The notes beneath the pieces are model-generated. The model was not told where the DNA came from. It was given only the letters and a program-made list of their open reading frames with translations, and did no database searches. 25,706 nt of DNA. Origin: an uncultured Dehalococcoidia bacterium (GTDB taxonomy: Bacteria; Chloroflexota; Dehalococcoidia; Dehalococcoidales; UBA3254). The stretch's first letter is position 1, and every line of letters starts with the position of its first letter. The position numbers were made by a program, and so were the translations under genes. Positions 20,465 through 25,706 of this stretch are shown one piece after another. Where the stretch lies: assembly GCA_903890885.1 (NCBI GenBank), contig CAITCX010000517.1, forward strand, positions 1 through 25,706. The letters are read 5' to 3'.

Positions 20465-23137
20465 ATGGCGCCAGTCATTCTAGCAGTAACCAGTTCCCGG
20501 ATTACCGGTATTTCATTTGACGATCTGATCAAATTAAGCACGCAAACCATACTCGAAAATGTTTCCCCCAGCCATACTTTCTATGTCTATGTTTACGGGG
20601 TAGACGTTAAATATTCCGTGATAACCGAAGAAGTGAAGAGCAAGATAATAACTTACCCCAGCGGAAGGAAACACTTTAGCATCAGAACACTGTCATTTAC
20701 TATCAAAAGCAGCCGCAGCCTGACCGGTCTTATTCCAATACCCGGAATAGGCAGCATCCTGGAACTGGAAGTGCAGGTACCCTCATCTCTCAAACTCAAA
20801 AAGCTGGAAGGCGCCGAGCGCTTTGGCCCGGTCATGTTTACTAAAATCAAGGTGGTTGATGAGAACACGGGCACCAGTAATCTCTGGCCGCTGTGCATCC
20901 TGTTGAATGTCCCCACCATTCTGGGCGTTACCACTAAAAAGGTTGATGCAATAGCGAATCCTTCAAATCCTAAAGAAATTTATGCCAGTTTATTGAAAGA
21001 GAACCTGGCAACCCTGGTTAAAGGGACTACACCAGGCGTCCTCCGCCGTGGTTCAAACCGCGAGAACCCACCCACGGACGTGTATATTTACGGATGCAAT
21101 TTTATTAGTCCTGAGGTCAAGCCGGTCGAAATTGCCGCGCTTGATCACCTTTTAATTAGCAAAGATAGACGCTATCCCAGGAGAATTTGTACTATAGAAT
21201 TCGATTTTTCCATCGGGCCGCTGTCCAAGAAGTTTCATTTCACCCTCCAGGAAATAGCCGTGTCGCTGCCCTCGATGGCAGAACTTCAGGATTCCAGTAA
21301 TTACTTGCGGAACGCTATCCTGATGGCCTTTGGCGTTAAGGTGGTCAATGACTACGGAAGCGGAGAAGAGAGCAATGCCTGGCAATGGCCGATGTGGCTG
21401 CCGCTGCCGATTATCTCCGCAGTCGAACCGGATAAGGAAACTGGCTATGGCAACGGAAAGTACCTGGCAAAACAAACCTCCCTTCTTGACCAGGGCGAGG
21501 TGCGCTGGTATTTCGGGAACCCCTTCAGCGATCAGAGAAAACCTCTGCCAAAGTGTCTTCAGGGCATCGCCGCTGATCTTCAGAAGATAGACAGGATCCC
21601 TTTTGACCGTTTGAGCACAGTCTGGAATTTCAAGGCGGATGAATTGACGGGCAAGAAAACCGTGGTGCTCCCTCAAGACCTGGTCAATGTCCTCAAGGAA
21701 ATACGCGAGGCTGGAGACCTGTGCCAGGTTCTGCCTGATCACTGGAGTGATGATACCCTTATTTTCCGCCGGCCCTTTGAGAAATGTTACCAGGATACCT
21801 GCGGTTATATATACGATCCGGCCGAGGGAGATCCAGGCCGCGGAATCCAGCCCTGGACGCCTTTCGACTTTCTTCCGGCTTCCTGGGTCTGCCCCAATTG
21901 CGGCAACGGCCGTCAATATTTTGTAGAAAACGGAGAACAGAGAAAAAAGGACACGGGTTTCGCAGTTGTCTGGCGCGGCGATATCCCGTCATTACCCTTG
22001 CCCATTAACCTGTTTGAATACGTCAGAGAACTGGCTAAACGTCTCTGGCGGCCGGTGATTGGCAATGGAATATCGGACTTCTCTGTCCCTGTTCCTGTCC
22101 CGGTCGGAGAGGTCATCCATCTGGGAGTAGAACGGCTGGAAGACGTCTCTAATGAGCTTTTACAATTTATCAATGCCCAGGACGGCTTAACCGTGCAATT
22201 TGCCTTCTTGTCCAGTAATGGGAATACCGCAGATTTCAAATTGCAGGACGGTCAGGTATCAGGTCTTTCTGCGGAAACTGCCGTTGATAGAAGCGATTTC
22301 TTCACCGAGCTTCTCGAACCCGGAAAGACCGGCATTGGGGAGGCGATTAAATTTATTTATAATCCCACTGCCGGCGATTTCTACCTGCAGCTGCACATCA
22401 TTATCAAAGGCAAGATCACACTTTTTGGACAGGAGATAATAATATCTGAACCCGGTGAACCGGGTTGGGACTTCCCTATCGGCCCGCGGCTGAAGTTCTG
22501 CCCCGAGCAGATCAAGCTGCCCACAGTGGCCATTTTCTTTGAAGATAGATATTACATGGGCCGGGCTTTAGTGGCGTTTCCATCCGGAACAGGCTTGTTC
22601 GGCGATGATGATATTAAAATCGATGCGCAAACTGAGGATGCTGCTGGCTTGAACCAAAAAAGGTTTAAGATCGTCAACCAGTTAGCTCTCCTTAATGGTC
22701 TGCTTGATAAAATTAGCTGGTTTGTCAATATCCCGGCTCTTGATAAGGTCTCAGAGGTCATTGGCAGAATCTGCGCCATTGGTGGATCGCTCATGAGCAG
22801 CAAGGGTAGTATCAATGATCTAGGAGAATATTGTCTGGCCAAGCCGGATCTTTTAGGTATAGGCGGTTCGAGTTTCGCCAATTGTATTTCTTCCGCGGTG
22901 ATAATCGGACTGCCATATAATTATTCCGGGACGAAGATCATCTGCTGGGAGGGGCCGTTGACTGCGGTGGATCGAGGGCGGCGGCTCGAGCTGCCGATAC
23001 CGGATAACCAGTATATATACACGGTCAATGACTTCAGATATGTCACAACTATTCCGGAAGTTATCGAAGGAGTTGGGTTCGGCGAACCGAATGGTTTCAA
23101 CGATGCTGTCATAGGCATCGAATTCGCCGCTGATTAG
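20465..23137 (+). CDS. 890-residue protein with an embedded rubredoxin-like site and repeated beta domains
   Basis: I know no family for the whole protein. Residues 441-486 are a clear rubredoxin segment: CGYIYDPAEGDP, G-I-x-P-W-T-P-F, LPASWVCPNCGNG and a closing F. Its ligands would be Cys441, Cys446, Cys476 and Cys479. The first pair is C-x4-C, not the normal C-x2-C. The N-terminal part shows an internal duplication: residues 2-150 (APVILAVTSSRI then TFYVYVYG) resemble 149-300 (VPTILGVTTKKV then TDVYIYGCNF). A weaker third start lies near 313 (LPLPIISAV). The P-I-x-x-V and V-x-I-x-G-x-N-F pattern recalls IPT/TIG domains (inference). There is no signal peptide or membrane span, so the protein is probably cytoplasmic. 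AAGGGGGTG precedes ATG 20465. Electron transfer or iron sensing is possible but unproven. Confidence 0.8.
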   Translation: MAPVILAVTSSRITGISFDDLIKLSTQTILENVSPSHTFYVYVYGVDVKYSVITEEVKSKIITYPSGRKHFSIRTLSFTIKSSRSLTGLIPIPGIGSILELEVQVPSSLKLKKLEGAERFGPVMFTKIKVVDENTGTSNLWPLCILLNVPTILGVTTKKVDAIANPSNPKEIYASLLKENLATLVKGTTPGVLRRGSNRENPPTDVYIYGCNFISPEVKPVEIAALDHLLISKDRRYPRRICTIEFDFSIGPLSKKFHFTLQEIAVSLPSMAELQDSSNYLRNAILMAFGVKVVNDYGSGEESNAWQWPMWLPLPIISAVEPDKETGYGNGKYLAKQTSLLDQGEVRWYFGNPFSDQRKPLPKCLQGIAADLQKIDRIPFDRLSTVWNFKADELTGKKTVVLPQDLVNVLKEIREAGDLCQVLPDHWSDDTLIFRRPFEKCYQDTCGYIYDPAEGDPGRGIQPWTPFDFLPASWVCPNCGNGRQYFVENGEQRKKDTGFAVVWRGDIPSLPLPINLFEYVRELAKRLWRPVIGNGISDFSVPVPVPVGEVIHLGVERLEDVSNELLQFINAQDGLTVQFAFLSSNGNTADFKLQDGQVSGLSAETAVDRSDFFTELLEPGKTGIGEAIKFIYNPTAGDFYLQLHIIIKGKITLFGQEIIISEPGEPGWDFPIGPRLKFCPEQIKLPTVAIFFEDRYYMGRALVAFPSGTGLFGDDDIKIDAQTEDAAGLNQKRFKIVNQLALLNGLLDKISWFVNIPALDKVSEVIGRICAIGGSLMSSKGSINDLGEYCLAKPDLLGIGGSSFANCISSAVIIGLPYNYSGTKIICWEGPLTAVDRGRRLELPIPDNQYIYTVNDFRYVTTIPEVIEGVGFGEPNGFNDAVIGIEFAAD

Positions 23138-23297
23138 CCTAAATAACAGCACTATGACAAATCAGATCAGCTATTATTATAACTTGCCTGCATTCATGGG
23201 CAGTTCGCTTTTTCCCTCTGCGCTTGCCCTGGGTCCCCGCCGCTGCTCTGGCCGCTTGTGCCCCGGATCATCAAAAAGCCCCCAAAATGAGAAAATA

Positions 23298-23406
23298 GTG
23301 AGGACTTCGTGAGAATTGACGGGTATAATAGGGTCTTAGTACCATAAAAGCGGCAAATAAGATCATTATTTATATCGGCTGAATTCAAGCCGTTAAAAAT
23401 TCCCAT
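23298..23406 (+). repeat. Repeated leader element, copy B
   Basis: Partner of 20287-20396: GTGAGGACTTCGTGAGAATT, GGGTATAAT (TATAAT at 23323-23328), GGCAAATAAGAT, TTTATATCGGCTGAATTCAA and TTAAAAA. A 5-bp hairpin CGGCT/AGCCG here is not conserved in copy A, so DNA rather than RNA structure seems to be kept. Confidence 0.7.
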
Positions 23407-23407
23407 C

Positions 23408-23436
23408 TTGTTCACGCTCAATAACAGGTATATAAT
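23408..23436 (+). promoter_or_regulatory. Promoter of the PLD-helicase gene
   Basis: TTGTTC (23408-23413), a 17-base spacer and a perfect TATAAT (23431-23436), giving a leader of about 38 bases. It sits directly after leader repeat B, which carries a further TATAAT, so the gene may have two start points. Confidence 0.5.
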
Positions 23437-23480
23437 AGGCATAATCTTAAAGACTTCTAATTTTAAGGATAACAATAATT

Positions 23481-25706
23481 TTGAATACCGATACCACCTT
23501 TATCACCAACGAAACTGAAAACACCCTGAGAGATCGCTTCAGGGTTCTTATTAAAGATACTCGTCTATTTGATGTACTGGTCGGTTTTTTCTTTACTAGC
23601 GGATTTTACGCCATTTATCGTTCTTTGGAAAAAACCGAGCATATCCGCATTCTGGTCGGCATCGGTACCGGCAAAGAGACCCTTGATTTGATCCGGCAGG
23701 TTAGCGTCCCTCAGCAGGGCAGCTTTGATTTTTCCCATGCCGAAGTCAAAGACCAGTATGCCGGCGCCGTAATCAGTGAAATGGAAAACTGTGAAGACAG
23801 CCAGGATGTGGAAGAGGGGATTCTCAAATTCAAGCAGTGGCTGATCAGCGGCAAGCTCGAAATTAAAGCCTATCCTTCCGCTAATTTACATGCCAAACTC
23901 TATATCATGACCTTTGCTGACGGGGATAAGGACGCCGGTCGGGTTATTACGGGCTCCAGCAATTTCACCCAGGCTGGTCTGGCCGATAATCTGGAATTTA
24001 ATGTTGAATTGAAAGATCGGGCGGACTACGCCTTTGCCTTGGCCAAATTCAATGAGCTGTGGGCAGAGGCTGTGGAGCTTAAAGACAAGTATCTGGATGT
24101 TATTGAAAATAAAACCTGGCCCAATTCGACTATTACCCCTTACGAGCTCTATTTGAAATTTCTCTATGAATATTTTAAAGAGAAGATCAACAAAGATCAG
24201 GAAACCCTCGAAAATGAAGATTTGCCCGATGACTTTTTAAAGTTGAAATATCAGGAAGATGCCGTTATCGATGCCAAAACTAAATTGGAAGAATACGGGG
24301 GTGTTTTCATCTCTGATGTGGTTGGTCTGGGCAAGACTTATATCTCTGCTATGTTGGCCAGGCAACTGGACGGCCGTAATCTGGTTATCGCTCCGCCGGT
24401 CTTGCTGGATAAAAAGAGTCCGGGTTCCTGGCCCAATGTTTTCTATGATTTCGGCGTTCCAGCCACCAAATTTGAATCTCTGGGTAAACTGGATAGTTTG
24501 ATCGAGCAGGGCGTTGAAAAATATAAAAATGTCTTTATCGATGAAGCTCACCGTTTTCGCACTGAAACTACTCAGTCCTATGAGAAGCTCGCTCAGATTT
24601 GCCGGGGCAAGCGCGTTATTTTAATCACTGCTACGCCTTTGAACAATTCTCCGCAGGATATCTTCAGTCAAATCAAGCTCTTTCAAAAGGCTCGTAAAAG
24701 CACCATCCCCAATCAGCCCGACCTGGAGAAATTCTTCGGCGGATTAAGTCGCAAGCTGGAAGGTCTGGATCGGGCTGAGGATTTTGATGCCTATATTAGT
24801 ATTGTCAAAGATAATTCCAACCAAATCCGCGAAAAAGTTCTCAAATATTTGATGGTGCGTCGCACCCGTGGCGAAATCAGCCGTTATTTCGCTGAAGACC
24901 TCAAACAGCAGGGCATGAAATTTCCAGCAGTTGCTGACCCGGCGGCGGTCTATTATCAGTTAAACGCCAATGAAGACCGGGTTTTTACCAGGACAGTTGA
25001 GCTGGCAGTCAAGGCCTTTCATTATTCTCGTTATACCCCCATGCTGGATTATCAGGGGCAGATCACCCAGCCGGAAGACCTGGCGCAGAAAAACATGCGC
25101 AAGTTTATGAAAATACTTCTCTTGAAAAGACTCGAAAGCAGTTTTTACGCTTTCCGCAAGACTTTGGGTCGTTTTATCCATTCATACGAACAGTTTATTG
25201 CCGAGTTCGATAAAGGCAATGTCTATATCAGTAAAAAGTACAGTAATAAACTCTTCGAGTTTTTGGAAAACGATGACGATGAAGCCATACAGCGTTTAAT
25301 CGATGAAGATAAGGTCCACCGCTATGATGCGGCCGACTTTAAGCCCGTTTTTCGTCCCAAATTAGAGGAAGATTTGAAGGTCTTGCATGAAATGCACGCC
25401 CTTTGGGAAACTGTCGATCGTGATCCTAAGCTTTTAACCTTCCTGGATATTTTAGCGGCTCATCCCGTCTTAAAAGAAAATAAGCTGATTATTTTTACCG
25501 AGTCTCGCGAGACCGCCGAATATTTAACAGCCAACATCCAGAAGAAGTACCCTGGCAAGGTTCTCCTGTATCATGGCAGTTTGGAGTCCTCCAGGCGTGA
25601 GCAGGTCATTAATAATTTTGATGCTCGGGCTCAACACCCGGATAATACTTACCGGATTTTGATTACTACCGAAGTTCTTTCAGAAGGCGTCAACCTCCAC
25701 CGTTCA
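23481..25706 (+). CDS. PLD-like nuclease plus SNF2-family helicase fusion, 3' end beyond window
   Basis: This is the first 742 residues of a larger protein. TTG 23481 is the start, with AAGGA 11 bases upstream; no ATG or GTG exists before the preceding in-frame stop. Residues about 1-200 form a phospholipase-D-like domain with one HxK motif (LHAKLYI, His137 and Lys139) and GSSNFTQAGL (158-167). The SNF2/helicase core follows: YQEDAV (Gln258), Walker A GLGKT (282-286), DEAH (354-357), TATPLNN (383-389). The second RecA lobe begins with LIIFTESRETAEYL and reaches ITTEVLSEGVNL at the window end. PLD-helicase fusions of this type occur in restriction and phage-defence loci, where the helicase moves on DNA and the PLD domain may cut it. 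Activity is not shown by sequence, and partner genes, if any, lie to the right. Confidence 0.9.
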   Translation, partial: MNTDTTFITNETENTLRDRFRVLIKDTRLFDVLVGFFFTSGFYAIYRSLEKTEHIRILVGIGTGKETLDLIRQVSVPQQGSFDFSHAEVKDQYAGAVISEMENCEDSQDVEEGILKFKQWLISGKLEIKAYPSANLHAKLYIMTFADGDKDAGRVITGSSNFTQAGLADNLEFNVELKDRADYAFALAKFNELWAEAVELKDKYLDVIENKTWPNSTITPYELYLKFLYEYFKEKINKDQETLENEDLPDDFLKLKYQEDAVIDAKTKLEEYGGVFISDVVGLGKTYISAMLARQLDGRNLVIAPPVLLDKKSPGSWPNVFYDFGVPATKFESLGKLDSLIEQGVEKYKNVFIDEAHRFRTETTQSYEKLAQICRGKRVILITATPLNNSPQDIFSQIKLFQKARKSTIPNQPDLEKFFGGLSRKLEGLDRAEDFDAYISIVKDNSNQIREKVLKYLMVRRTRGEISRYFAEDLKQQGMKFPAVADPAAVYYQLNANEDRVFTRTVELAVKAFHYSRYTPMLDYQGQITQPEDLAQKNMRKFMKILLLKRLESSFYAFRKTLGRFIHSYEQFIAEFDKGNVYISKKYSNKLFEFLENDDDEAIQRLIDEDKVHRYDAADFKPVFRPKLEEDLKVLHEMHALWETVDRDPKLLTFLDILAAHPVLKENKLIIFTESRETAEYLTANIQKKYPGKVLLYHGSLESSRREQVINNFDARAQHPDNTYRILITTEVLSEGVNLHRS

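Larger units (their letters stand above)
23138..23480. other. Intergenic region with leader repeat copy B and helicase promoter
   Basis: A GC-rich patch (about 23200-23265) is followed by the leader repeat (23298-23406) and a second promoter. No gene is supported; a minus-strand frame across it lacks a ribosome site. CTGC/GCAG near 23187-23202 followed by CTTTTT is a weak candidate terminator for the upstream gene. Confidence 0.5.

Noticed and set aside
21152..21916. 254-codon minus-strand open frame
   Set aside because: It is antisense to the rubredoxin-domain gene, whose frame shows clear domains and a good ribosome site; the antisense product resembles nothing.

Overview
The window reads as an anaerobic bacterium's accessory-rich chromosomal segment of moderate GC. 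Shine-Dalgarno sites are strong (AGGAGG type), GTG and TTG starts occur, promoters are sigma-70/sigma-A-like, and one protein carries a rubredoxin-type iron site. The gene mix fits an anaerobic Firmicute (Syntrophomonas or Peptococcaceae type) or a Dehalococcoidia-like Chloroflexi. I cannot decide between them from sequence alone.

Layout. 1-910: the end of an HtrA-like serine protease and a convergent DUF985 cupin. 911-6232: a surface-protein region with a small SbsA-like Ig fragment (1346-1624), a broken exported-protein gene (1625-2666) and a large intact exported leucine-rich-repeat protein (3089-6232). 6378-8228: a SIMPL/DUF541 lipoprotein and a convergent seven-repeat beta-propeller lipoprotein; a scrap of a paralogous propeller gene lies at 2757-2822. 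8499-10123: an AbiEi/AbiEii toxin-antitoxin operon. 10651-12318: an exported protein with an alternating Pro/Ser/Thr-rich repeat. 12576-13587: a second toxin-antitoxin-like pair (wHTH-MNT plus HEPN). 13588-13999: a possible small RNA ending in a 15-bp terminator hairpin. 14000-18952: a complete TetR-controlled export operon read leftward (regulator, HlyD adaptor, double ATPase, ABC-2 permease). 19664-19999: a TIGR04076 protein. 20003-20030: a tRNA 3'-end remnant that may mark the edge of an integrated element. 20465-23137: an 890-residue protein with an embedded rubredoxin-like site. 23481-end: a PLD-SNF2 helicase fusion of the defence type, cut by the window edge.

How the parts relate. The four export-operon genes work together: the pump is repressed by its TetR protein at a clear palindrome just after the -10 box. 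The two toxin-antitoxin modules each have a recognisable self-regulatory operator. With the helicase they make this an accessory/defence-like neighbourhood. A dispersed intergenic element (core GAGGACTTNGTGAGAAT, usually followed by TATAAT) occurs four times. It lies upstream of the rubredoxin protein, the helicase and the small-RNA candidate, with a partial copy near 10.6 kb. Decay is visible in several places: a frameshift plus in-frame stop, a gene-end scrap and a half tRNA.

The most unusual items are the rubredoxin-containing 890-residue protein, the ~110-bp repeated leader it shares with the helicase gene, and the small-RNA candidate.
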